In this document: piece after piece, positions 1 to 7,436 of the stretch | Layout of the letters: each line of letters opens with the position of its first letter | How positions within the stretch are numbered: position 1 is the stretch's first letter | Assembly: GCA_047611425.1 (NCBI GenBank) | Contig: JBLFWJ010000084.1 | Span: 1-13,935, forward strand | Length of the DNA stretch: 13,935 nucleotides | Source: JBLFWJ01 sp047611425 | GTDB lineage: Bacteria; Bacteroidota; Bacteroidia; UBA10329 | Direction of reading: 5' to 3' | The notes under the pieces: model-generated | Databases searched by the model: none | What the model saw: the letters and a program-made list of their open reading frames with translations, nothing else | Told to the model about the DNA's origin: nothing | Program-made: the position numbers and the translations under genes

Positions 1-616
1 CTTCAATGCATCTCTGACCCGTAATTCCCGTTCCGTAAACAATCTGAATTACGTTTTCAGGAAAACCACTTTCCTTGATAATCTTCTCCATCAAACCTTG
101 AAGAGGTGTTACCTCAGAAGGTTTTGCTACAACCGCATTTCCAGCCAAAAATGCCATCACCGCTGGAACCAAAACTTGATACAACGGATAATTCCATGGT
201 GGAATCACCAAGATGGTTCCCATTGGTTCGAGCCATACTTCAGACTTTTTCCCAATCAGAACGAGCGGGGTTGGTACCGTCCTATTCTTCAAGTACTTCG
301 GTGCCAATTTCGCAAAGACATCGATTACATCAATGATCTCGAAGACTTCGCTGGTAAAACCATCAACTCGTGACTTTCCTGTTTCCTCAATGATCCGGGT
401 AAGAATCATTTCGCGATTATCAACGATGTATTCCTTGATCTTCTTGACTTCAGCAACACGCTGAGCAACAGACATAGCGGCAATCTTCGGCTCCATCTCT
501 CTAGCCTTTTCGAAGACGTGCTGAACGCCTTGTTCAGACGTTTCTTCGATTTCATAAAGCTTTTGGAGATTGATCGGGTTAACGACCGCAATCTTCGTTG
601 CTGTGGCGGTTTCCAT
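1..616 (-). CDS. Aldehyde dehydrogenase, N-terminal part (cut by window edge)
   Basis: The first 205 residues of an NAD(P)-dependent aldehyde dehydrogenase, which oxidises an aldehyde to a carboxylic acid in the cytoplasm. The start is the ATG at 614-616 (METATATKIA). The segment PPWNYP (139-144) holds the conserved Asn that stabilises the oxyanion in this superfamily, and KPSE (165-168) is the cofactor-binding motif of the Rossmann fold. The GTG of VYGTGITG lies near 195-197. The catalytic Glu and Cys normally lie further on and are outside the window, so activity cannot be judged. The PWNYP form with a short N-terminus resembles the class 3 / coniferyl or fatty aldehyde dehydrogenase branch, but the substrate cannot be assigned. 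It lies downstream of dsbD on the same strand, 133 bp away. A weak -7-like box, TACCTTCG, is at 645-652, so it may have its own promoter. Confidence 0.9.
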   Translation of the reverse strand, partial: METATATKIAVVNPINLQKLYEIEETSEQGVQHVFEKAREMEPKIAAMSVAQRVAEVKKIKEYIVDNREMILTRIIEETGKSRVDGFTSEVFEIIDVIDVFAKLAPKYLKNRTVPTPLVLIGKKSEVWLEPMGTILVIPPWNYPLYQVLVPAVMAFLAGNAVVAKPSEVTPLQGLMEKIIKESGFPENVIQIVYGTGITGQRCIE

Positions 617-749
617 AATTTTCGGCTTGGGTTAGAATAGAAACCGAAGGTAAAGAATGAACCCTAATTAGTATGCGTGCATTGCTTTATTATAAAACGA
701 TGCAACATAGCCCGATAAGTTGAGCCAAGAAAAGTCATGTTGAAAGGAA

Positions 750-3188
750 TTAGTGAGAGCCGCCAAAGCCACTCAAGCCGTCATCCAACCATTTGATGTA
801 AAGGTCAATATCTGGATCATACGCAGCATGTGTGCCAATCTGATTCTCATCGTGATCAAGCACCACGTAATAAGGTTGAGAGTTGGTTCCAAATCGTGTA
901 GCCTGTAGGTAACTCCATTTATTACCCACTGTTTTCAACGTTTTGGTTTTGGTTCCGATGGTCACTTCAATTTGTTCTTCCTTGGGTAATTCCAATTTCT
1001 CATCCACATAAAGTGAGATCAAAACGTAATCTTCCCTCAATCGTTTTAGAACCCGTGGATCAGACCAAACTTGCTCCTCCATCTTTCTGCAATTCACGCA
1101 AGCCCAACCTGTAAAGTCGAGTAAGACCGGCTTGCCAACTTCCTTTGCATAAGCAAATCCTTCTTCGTAATCATGGAAGCATGGTAGACCATGCGGACAA
1201 TGCTCAGGATCTCCGACTACATCTCCGGACTCCGTCATCGCTACAGCAGCATGGCCACCGCCACTACCTCCGCCAACTCCATTTGGTGCTTCACTATAGA
1301 ACATTGGAGGTGGGAATCCACTGATTATTTTCAATGGTGCACCCCAAAGACCAGGGATAAGGTAAATCGTGAAAATGGTGACGAACACACCCATAACGAG
1401 CCTCACTGTTCCGATGCCTTCTCCTTTGGAGTCGTGACTCAAAGCGATAAAACCTAGGAGATATAATGCCCAAATGCCGAATATTCCGATCCAAATGGCC
1501 AAGAACAATTCTCTATGCAAATATCCACCTTGAACTACCAGATCCGCATTGCTTAAGAATTTGAAAGCCAACGCTAATTCCAAGAATCCAAGGCTAACCT
1601 TAACGGCATTCAACCAACCACCAGATTTCGGCATAGTGTTCAACCATCCTGGGAACGCGGCAAACAATGCAAAGGGCAACGCAAGTGCTGAACTAAATCC
1701 GACCATACCCATTGTAGGCCCAAGCACGCCACCATTCACGGCTGCCTCAACCAGCAAGGTCCCTATGATCGGCCCTGTACAGGAGAACGACACCAACGAA
1801 AGCGTAAATGCCATAAAGAAGATTCCAATCAATCCACCTTTATCGGCAGCAGAATCGGCCTTATTAATCCAAGAACTTGGTAATGTGATTTCGAAAGCTC
1901 CCAAGAAAGAGAATGCGAAAACAGCCAAAAGCAGAAAGAAAAATATGTTGAACCACACGTTGGTGGACAACGCATTCAATGCATCTGGGCCGAAAGAAAG
2001 CGTTACAACCAATCCGAGTAAAACATAGATACCGATAATGGATAAGCCGTAAATAATGGCGTTAGAAATACCCTTGGCCTTTGTCTTACTCTGCTTTGTG
2101 AAAAAGCTAACCGTCAATGGGATCATAGGGAAAACGCAAGGTGTCAATAGCGCGAGTAACCCTCCTAGAAAACCAGCGATAAAAATCCCAATCCATGACT
2201 TATCCTCTTTTGATTCTTCGGAATCAGAAGATTCTGAAACAGCAGTTACGTCTCCAGACCCCAAATCAAAACTAAAATCAACCCATTCAGGAGCGAGACA
2301 TTTGGTCTCATCACAAACCATAAATTGGAACGCACCAACAACTCTTCCAGCCTCGCCATTCAGTTTTACTTTTTGAGTAAATGTGACTGATTCCTCAAAG
2401 TAGGAAAGGGTCATTTCTGCAACCGCATCGAATTCGGTAATTGGTGTAGGCTCTTCTGTTTTCCCAACAAGCTCAGCACCAATTACGGAGTCATATTCGA
2501 ATACCGTAGGAAGCGTCATTGTCTCCTCAGGAAGTACTTGAGAGTACAAATGCCAGTGCGGCTCAATGCTGGCAGTAAAACTTAATTCATACTCACCATT
2601 ACCAAGATCTTTCTGATCAAATGTCCATTCTACTGGCTCAAGAATTCCACCCTCATCGTGACCTTGGTCATCGTGTCCTTCTTCACTAGGTTGAAGTTCT
2701 TTTGGCACGTCTTTACTTCCATCCCAAGAAGGAATATTGAAGTTGAAATCAACATACTCCGGAGGCAAACAGCGCTCGTCATTGCAGACCATGAAAGTCA
2801 ATTCTCCTCCAACTTTTGCAGCCCCTTCTCCAACTATTATGGTTTGAATAAAGGCGGCCTTGGTCTCATGATAAGTTACCGTGATCTCGAAGTTTGGGTC
2901 GAATTCGGTATGGCCATCTGGCTCGATTGTTTTACCGACTAGCTCAGCATTTTCGAATGTTTTATAATCGAATAAGGTTGGAACGGGCCCATCACCCTCA
3001 ATATTCTGAGAATACAAGTGCCACCCTTTTTCGATGGTAGCCAAAAAAGTCACTTCAGCTTCTGTAGCTGACGTACGTTCGGCCGTGTACTTCCACTCTA
3101 CCGGCTCATAGATCTGGGCAGAAGCCAGTGTAATTATTCCTAGAAATACTATTGCCAGTGCAGATAGCCTTGCGCTCACTCTCTTCAT
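750..3188 (-). CDS. dsbD: Thiol:disulfide interchange protein DsbD with two tandem alpha modules
   Basis: Inner-membrane protein that carries electrons from cytoplasmic thioredoxin to periplasmic disulfide-handling proteins. Numbering is for the 812-residue form starting at 3188. Residues 1-25 are a signal peptide ending ASAQ. Two related alpha modules follow, about 27-153 and 184-310. Each begins EPVEW and carries HLYSQ, a TEFD segment, and a CX4C pair (C135/C140 and C292/C297) followed by PEYVDF or PEWVDF. A hydrophobic core from about 331 to 620 has the two transport cysteines in LLTPCVFP (C351) and SFSCTGP (C470). A Gly-rich linker leads to C664/C670 and a thioredoxin-like domain with the WACVNC active site (C697/C700). 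All catalytic cysteines are present. A longer start at 3218 adds ten residues before a clean signal peptide and would sit inside a probable promoter, so 3188 is preferred. The doubled alpha module is the odd feature. Confidence 0.95.
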   Translation of the reverse strand: MKRVSARLSALAIVFLGIITLASAQIYEPVEWKYTAERTSATEAEVTFLATIEKGWHLYSQNIEGDGPVPTLFDYKTFENAELVGKTIEPDGHTEFDPNFEITVTYHETKAAFIQTIIVGEGAAKVGGELTFMVCNDERCLPPEYVDFNFNIPSWDGSKDVPKELQPSEEGHDDQGHDEGGILEPVEWTFDQKDLGNGEYELSFTASIEPHWHLYSQVLPEETMTLPTVFEYDSVIGAELVGKTEEPTPITEFDAVAEMTLSYFEESVTFTQKVKLNGEAGRVVGAFQFMVCDETKCLAPEWVDFSFDLGSGDVTAVSESSDSEESKEDKSWIGIFIAGFLGGLLALLTPCVFPMIPLTVSFFTKQSKTKAKGISNAIIYGLSIIGIYVLLGLVVTLSFGPDALNALSTNVWFNIFFFLLLAVFAFSFLGAFEITLPSSWINKADSAADKGGLIGIFFMAFTLSLVSFSCTGPIIGTLLVEAAVNGGVLGPTMGMVGFSSALALPFALFAAFPGWLNTMPKSGGWLNAVKVSLGFLELALAFKFLSNADLVVQGGYLHRELFLAIWIGIFGIWALYLLGFIALSHDSKGEGIGTVRLVMGVFVTIFTIYLIPGLWGAPLKIISGFPPPMFYSEAPNGVGGGSGGGHAAVAMTESGDVVGDPEHCPHGLPCFHDYEEGFAYAKEVGKPVLLDFTGWACVNCRKMEEQVWSDPRVLKRLREDYVLISLYVDEKLELPKEEQIEVTIGTKTKTLKTVGNKWSYLQATRFGTNSQPYYVVLDHDENQIGTHAAYDPDIDLYIKWLDDGLSGFGGSH

Positions 3189-3215
3189 ATAATAGGTTCT
3201 TACAGGTCGCTCGGT

Positions 3216-3248
3216 CAAAGTAACCCGTCAGTTTTATAAGGGTTCAAA
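3216..3248 (-). promoter_or_regulatory. Probable dsbD promoter
   Basis: Read on the minus strand, TTACTTTG (3216-3223) matches the Bacteroidota -7 box TAnnTTTG in seven of eight positions. TTTG (3245-3248) lies 21 bp upstream as a -33 element. Transcription would begin near 3209, leaving a leader of about 20 nt before the ATG at 3188. The box overlaps the more distal ATG at 3218, which argues against that start. It is a consensus match only. Confidence 0.5.
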
Positions 3249-3392
3249 ATTCGGACTAATGTAAAGGAATTAGGGTCTTTACATAGACCGTTACGGAGAA
3301 TTGATTCAAAGGTGACAATCTCAGTAGCCAGTGCAAAGTTGAATAACCTACCGGTTTAATTGTTCGGATTATAATGCTTGTCAAAATTGAGG

Positions 3393-3424
3393 TTCGATTT
3401 TCAATTTCCCGTGGGTTAAGTTTG
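3393..3424 (+). promoter_or_regulatory. Probable promoter of the PKD/FN3 secreted protein gene
   Basis: TAAGTTTG at 3417-3424 is a full match to the Bacteroidota -7 box TAnnTTTG. A weak -33-like TTCG (3393-3396) lies 20 bp upstream. Transcription would start near 3431, giving a leader of about 20 nt before the ATG at 3450. Together with the dsbD promoter this fills the divergent intergenic region. I see no clear operator in the remaining bases. Confidence 0.5.
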
Positions 3425-3449
3425 CATTTCACACGACATACTCCGATAA

Positions 3450-5960
3450 ATGAAAACTTATACAAGAACTCTCTTATCTGTCTTTCTTCTGTTCTTCTCT
3501 ATTACTAATGCTTGGGCGATACCAAATCATGTTGAAGTTTCTCCTTCAGAAAAAATTGTTGGCGATGAATGTTTTGCCTTCTTCGCAGTTTTAGAAAGCC
3601 CCTGTCCTACAACCTACTTCTTTGATGGATCAGGATCAGCGGGGGGTCCTATAATAGGCTGGCAATGGGATTTTGGTGATGGAGGAACATCAAACCTGCA
3701 GAACCCGAGTCATACTTATGGTGCCAATGGAACATACGTTTCCTGTTTAACCATATCTACTTCTGATAGTTGCACCAGCACGTATTGCGATATAGTTACT
3801 GTTTCGTGTATATCGCCTGTAACTTGCTCTGCATACTATCAATACACATTGGGTAATTGTCCGGATGTTTCATTCTTCGATGGATCAACGGCAAGTCCGG
3901 GATCAATCACAAACTGGTTCTGGGACTTTGGTGATGGCGGAACATCAAACCTGCAGAACCCGAGTCATACTTATGGTGCCAATGGAACATACGTTTCCTG
4001 TTTAACCATATCTACTTCTGATAGTTGTACAAGCACTTATTGCGATACAGTGATTGTTTCATGCATCAGTCCGGTTTCTTGTATAGCATGGTACAACACC
4101 ACTGTTGAAAACTGCTCGGACGTTTCTTTCATTGATGCTTCCTATGCCTTTCCAGGCAACGTAACCTCATGGTCCTGGAACTTCGGGGATGGATCAACTT
4201 CTTCAAGTCAATTCCCAACACATACATACACGGCTAACGGTTCTTACGTGTCGTGCGTAACGATTACCACAAGTGATAGTTGTACAAGTAGTTACTGTGA
4301 TACGGTCAACATAACTTGTATTCCACCTACTACGTGCAACGCATTCTTCGTGTATAGTTCAGGGAATTGCCCTGACATTTCCTTCTTCGATGGATCTTCA
4401 GCCAGCCCTGGCTCGGTGGCGTCATGGATATGGGACTTTGGAGATGGGTCAGGATCTGTTTGGTTGACTCCAACCCATACTTATGCTGCAAACGGTACTT
4501 ACGTGGTTTGTCAGACCATCACAACTACAGACAGTTGTACAAGCACATTTTGTGACACCATCACTATTTCATGCATAACGGCTCCTACATGTGATAATCC
4601 AACGTCATTTCATGTTGATGATCTTCAACCAACTAAAGCACTTTTAAGTTGGAATCCTCAGTCTGGAGCAATCCAATATAAAGTGAAAGTTCGTATAGTT
4701 GGAACATCCTCTTGGTCGTATCATACCGTTTCGGCCCCAGATACTTTTAAACTGAAAACTGGGCTTGCTCCAGGAACAGACTATGAATGGAAAGTCAAAA
4801 CAATTTGTGCTTCAAATAGTCCTTCAGGCTACGGACCTTCCACTAATTTCAATACGCCAAATCCATGTTTAAATCCCGACAATTTTAGCACAACAGGAAT
4901 TCAAGCAAACCAGGCAACGTTAAATTGGAATGCTATGCCTGATGCCATTCAATATCGTGTCAAATACCGTCCGGTCGGATCAAGCTCTTGGAATTTCAAC
5001 ATAGCACCATCCAATACTTTCGCGGCAACAGGCTTGTTTCAATCAACCGAGTATGAATGGAAAGTAAAAACGATTTGCTTGGATAATAGTCCGTCCACTT
5101 ATGGACCTGCACAATTATTCAGTACTGGTTTAGGATGCACAAATCCAACTGGGCAATCAGTTACTGACATTCACCAGACCGGTGCAACGATGTATTGGAA
5201 TTCAGTCGCAAACGCAATTCAATACAAATTGAAGATTCGTCCAGCAGGATCGTCAGGATGGAATTACATCTCACATACTGACACCTTTAAAGTGAAGAAT
5301 GGTTTACTACCATCCACGGATTATGAATGGAAAGTGAAAACGATCTGCAATACTGGAAGTCCAAATTCTTATGGACCGGCCCACTTCTTCACAACTGCAG
5401 CGGACCCTTGTCCAAACCCGTCAACATTTTCTTCTGACAGTATTACGGAAGATCAAGCCACTCTTAACTGGAATTCTGTTTCAAATGCCATCTCTTACAA
5501 AATTAAAATACGGCCAAGTGGAACCAGTAGTTGGGCCTTTAACACTGTAGCTGACCCTTTCAAGGTTAAATCTGGCTTGATCTCAGGTACTACATACGAA
5601 TGGAAAGTAAAAAGCATTTGCACAAGTGGGTCACCGTCAGGTTATGGTCCGTTGCAAACGTTCTCCACATTGACTGTTTCCAATGAAATGGAGAGTAAGT
5701 TATCATCAAGTAATACCGGGTTTAGCTTAAGCTACTATCCAAATCCAACCAATTGTGAATTGATGATTGACCTTGGAGGAGCATTCAATGATGTCTCGAT
5801 TACAATAAGGAACATAACTGGTCAAGTCGTTTATCAAAGGACATATACCGAATTCAGTGTTGAACCATTTGACTTGCTTGGAAGTCCGGGCATTTACACA
5901 GTTGAAATTAGCGGTAGCAACGCTCAGGCTGAACACTTTAAGGTTTTGAAAAGTGAATAA
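3450..5960 (+). CDS. Secreted multidomain protein: four PKD, four fibronectin III, T9SS type A tail
   Basis: An 836-residue extracellular or cell-surface protein, possibly an adhesin or matrix protein; no enzymatic domain is visible. Residues 1-23 are a signal peptide ending AWA. Four PKD domains follow with WxWxFGDG cores at 71, 156, 241 and 326, an exact 85-residue period. Each repeat has six cysteines at matching positions (first repeat: C41, C52, C99, C108, C113, C120). Four fibronectin III modules cover about 381-469, 473-559, 563-650 and 654-741. Each has a Cys near its start and another just after YEWKVK (C453, C543, C633, C724). Residues from about 755 to the end, with YYPNPT, a GIYTVEI strand and a terminal HFKVLK, form a type A T9SS sorting domain, removed during export across the outer membrane. 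It stands alone between dsbD, which is divergent, and mrp. The binding partner is unknown. Confidence 0.9.
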   Translation: MKTYTRTLLSVFLLFFSITNAWAIPNHVEVSPSEKIVGDECFAFFAVLESPCPTTYFFDGSGSAGGPIIGWQWDFGDGGTSNLQNPSHTYGANGTYVSCLTISTSDSCTSTYCDIVTVSCISPVTCSAYYQYTLGNCPDVSFFDGSTASPGSITNWFWDFGDGGTSNLQNPSHTYGANGTYVSCLTISTSDSCTSTYCDTVIVSCISPVSCIAWYNTTVENCSDVSFIDASYAFPGNVTSWSWNFGDGSTSSSQFPTHTYTANGSYVSCVTITTSDSCTSSYCDTVNITCIPPTTCNAFFVYSSGNCPDISFFDGSSASPGSVASWIWDFGDGSGSVWLTPTHTYAANGTYVVCQTITTTDSCTSTFCDTITISCITAPTCDNPTSFHVDDLQPTKALLSWNPQSGAIQYKVKVRIVGTSSWSYHTVSAPDTFKLKTGLAPGTDYEWKVKTICASNSPSGYGPSTNFNTPNPCLNPDNFSTTGIQANQATLNWNAMPDAIQYRVKYRPVGSSSWNFNIAPSNTFAATGLFQSTEYEWKVKTICLDNSPSTYGPAQLFSTGLGCTNPTGQSVTDIHQTGATMYWNSVANAIQYKLKIRPAGSSGWNYISHTDTFKVKNGLLPSTDYEWKVKTICNTGSPNSYGPAHFFTTAADPCPNPSTFSSDSITEDQATLNWNSVSNAISYKIKIRPSGTSSWAFNTVADPFKVKSGLISGTTYEWKVKSICTSGSPSGYGPLQTFSTLTVSNEMESKLSSSNTGFSLSYYPNPTNCELMIDLGGAFNDVSITIRNITGQVVYQRTYTEFSVEPFDLLGSPGIYTVEISGSNAQAEHFKVLKSE
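3561..4574 (+). repeat. Four in-frame PKD repeats, 255-bp period
   Basis: Four tandem coding repeats of 85 codons each, in register by their FGDG cores and six cysteines. Repeats 1 and 2 share an exact 89-bp block (3684-3772 and 3939-4027, offset 255 bp), while repeats 3 and 4 have diverged at the DNA level. This pattern fits recent duplication or gene conversion between the first two units. Confidence 0.85.
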
Positions 5961-5988
5961 GCCAATTAAACGGAAAGCTATTTGACTT

Positions 5989-6022
5989 AGGCGATTACGA
6001 TTAATCTGAATTGTAATCGCCT
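5989..6022 (+). terminator. Hairpin after the PKD/FN3 gene, possible terminator
   Basis: AGGCGATTAC (5989-5998) pairs perfectly with GTAATCGCCT (6013-6022) across a 14-nt loop, 28 bp after the stop codon. The following bases (TAATTCAT) contain only short T runs, so it is a weak intrinsic terminator by bacterial rules. Its position between two same-strand genes with a promoter in between fits that role. It could instead stabilise the transcript end. Confidence 0.5.
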
Positions 6023-6078
6023 TAATTCATGGTCGAAATTTGGTTCTTTTGATCGATTAATCATAAGACCTCAACCCG

Positions 6079-6086
6079 TACATTTG
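6079..6086 (+). promoter_or_regulatory. -7 box of the mrp-nfu promoter
   Basis: TACATTTG is a full match to TAnnTTTG. It ends only 8 bp before the mrp ATG, so the transcript would start nearly at the start codon. No good -33 TTG is seen at normal spacing; the nearest TTTG (6048-6051) is 27 bp away. Confidence 0.45.
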
Positions 6087-6094
6087 CGTTTAGA

Positions 6095-7177
6095 ATGAGT
6101 ATAAATAAGGGAAGTATTGAGGCGTTGCTTGAGGGCAAAATAGCCGATGGAAAAGTTAAAAACGTTCAAGTTTTTGGCAAAGAGGTGGACATCGATCTAG
6201 AATTGAGTTCGCCAGTTCTTCATGTCAAGAAAAAGGCAGAAAATGCCATAATTGATTCTATTCAAGCGGAATTTGGAAAGGATGTTCAGGTCAAGATTCG
6301 AACTGAAATAAACGTTCCAGAAAAACCACCAAGAAAAGGACCTGAAGCGCTTAAGGGCGTAAAGAATATTGTGGCCGTTGCTTCGGGTAAAGGTGGTGTA
6401 GGTAAAAGCACCGTCACTGCCAACTTAGCTATCGCTCTTACCAAGCAAGGAAAGAAGGTCGGTGTTTTAGACGCAGATATTTATGGGCCTTCAATGCCTA
6501 TTATGTTTGATATAGAAAGCTCGAAACCTGGTGTATCAAAGGAAGAAGGCAAAAAACAAATGATGATCCCGGTAGAAAGTTACGGGGTTCAAGTGATGAG
6601 CATTGGATTCTTTGCGGATCCATCACAGCCAATTGTTTGGCGTGGACCGATGATTACCAAAGCATTGAACCAAATGATGGGTGACGTGGATTGGGGAGAA
6701 TTGGATGTAATTCTAGTGGACCTTCCTCCAGGAACTGGTGATGTGCATTTGAGTTTGGTTCAAGCAATCGGGGTTACCGGTGCCGTGATAGTTAGCACGC
6801 CTCAGCAAGTTGCATTAACTGATTGCCGTAAAGGTGTTGCCATGTTCCAGCTTGATTCTGTGAATGTTCCCGTGCTGGGAATAGTGGAAAATATGGCTTG
6901 GTTTACTCCGGCAGAATTACCTAATAATCGGTACTACATTTTTGGTAAAGATGGGGCAAAAGACCTGAGTGATATTCTTGGTGTTAAATTACTTGGGCAG
7001 ATTCCTTTGATACAAAGTATCAGAGAAGCCGGAGATGCAGGTAGACCAGCAGCGATGCAAAATGACACAGCTGTTTCCAATGCGTTTGAGGACCTCGCCA
7101 AAGATGTTTGGAATTCTTTAGAAGAACGAAATTCCTCCATGGAACCAACAGAAATTGTTCAAATAACCAACCGATGA
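6095..7177 (+). CDS. mrp: Mrp/ApbC-family iron-sulfur cluster carrier ATPase
   Basis: A 360-residue cytoplasmic P-loop ATPase of the Mrp/NBP35 family, which binds and delivers iron-sulfur clusters to apoproteins. Residues 1-76 form a MIP18/DUF59-type domain. The ATPase domain has the deviant Walker A GKGGVGKS (98-105), the DADIYG motif (126-131), and a Walker B / switch region ending VDLPPGTGD (208-216), followed by STPQQVALTD. The segment after ENMAWF (265-270), where many family members have a CxxC that bridges a cluster between two subunits, reads TPAELPNNRYYIFG with no cysteine. The only Cys is C244. I believe this CxxC-less form is common in Bacteroidota, but that is from memory. The last codons overlap the nfu start as ATGA, so the two proteins are probably made together. 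Confidence 0.93.
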   Translation: MSINKGSIEALLEGKIADGKVKNVQVFGKEVDIDLELSSPVLHVKKKAENAIIDSIQAEFGKDVQVKIRTEINVPEKPPRKGPEALKGVKNIVAVASGKGGVGKSTVTANLAIALTKQGKKVGVLDADIYGPSMPIMFDIESSKPGVSKEEGKKQMMIPVESYGVQVMSIGFFADPSQPIVWRGPMITKALNQMMGDVDWGELDVILVDLPPGTGDVHLSLVQAIGVTGAVIVSTPQQVALTDCRKGVAMFQLDSVNVPVLGIVENMAWFTPAELPNNRYYIFGKDGAKDLSDILGVKLLGQIPLIQSIREAGDAGRPAAMQNDTAVSNAFEDLAKDVWNSLEERNSSMEPTEIVQITNR

Positions 7178-7428
7178 CAGTCGCAGCTCAACAGATTGAT
7201 TTACTTCAGAGAATCGAAACTGCATTAGATACCATGCGTCCATTTATGATGGCAGATGGTGGAAACGTTGAATTGATTGGTGTGGATGATTCGATGATTG
7301 CCAAGGTCCGGTTGGTAGGATCATGCAGAAGTTGCGACATGAGTCACATGACCATGAAAGCGGGTGTTGAAGAAGCCGTCTTAAAATCCGTTCCGGAATT
7401 GAAAGGAATTACTGCAATAGATGAGTAG
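7174..7428 (+). CDS. NifU-like (Nfu) iron-sulfur scaffold/carrier domain protein
   Basis: An 84-residue protein that consists only of the NifU C-terminal domain. RPFMMADGGNVELIGV (22-37) is the family signature, and GSCRSC (50-55) supplies the CxxC (C51, C54) that binds a 4Fe-4S cluster at a dimer interface. It would act in the cytoplasm as a scaffold or carrier. The start is the ATG at 7174, overlapping the mrp stop codon by 4 bp. A longer in-frame start at 7108 would add 22 unrelated residues deep inside mrp and is unlikely. The pairing with mrp is good support for a shared role in cluster transfer, and this protein may bring the CxxC that Mrp lacks. Its stop lies 8 bp from the stop of the convergent lipoprotein gene. 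Confidence 0.92.
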   Translation: MTVAAQQIDLLQRIETALDTMRPFMMADGGNVELIGVDDSMIAKVRLVGSCRSCDMSHMTMKAGVEEAVLKSVPELKGITAIDE

Positions 7429-7436
7429 CTTAGAGT

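Noticed and set aside
1549..2028. Open frame of 159 codons on the plus strand inside dsbD
   Set aside because: It lies fully antisense to the conserved membrane domain of DsbD, has no recognisable motif, and its residues mirror the codon pattern of the real gene.
3186..3218. Longer dsbD start at 3218
   Set aside because: It adds ten polar residues before a normal signal peptide and lies inside the best -7 box on that strand.
3684..4027. Direct DNA repeats as a mobile-element or CRISPR signature
   Set aside because: The repeats are in frame, a multiple of three long (255 bp), and encode complete PKD domains.
7108..7173. Longer nfu start inside mrp
   Set aside because: The added residues do not resemble the Nfu family, whereas the ATGA overlap at 7174 is a standard coupled start.
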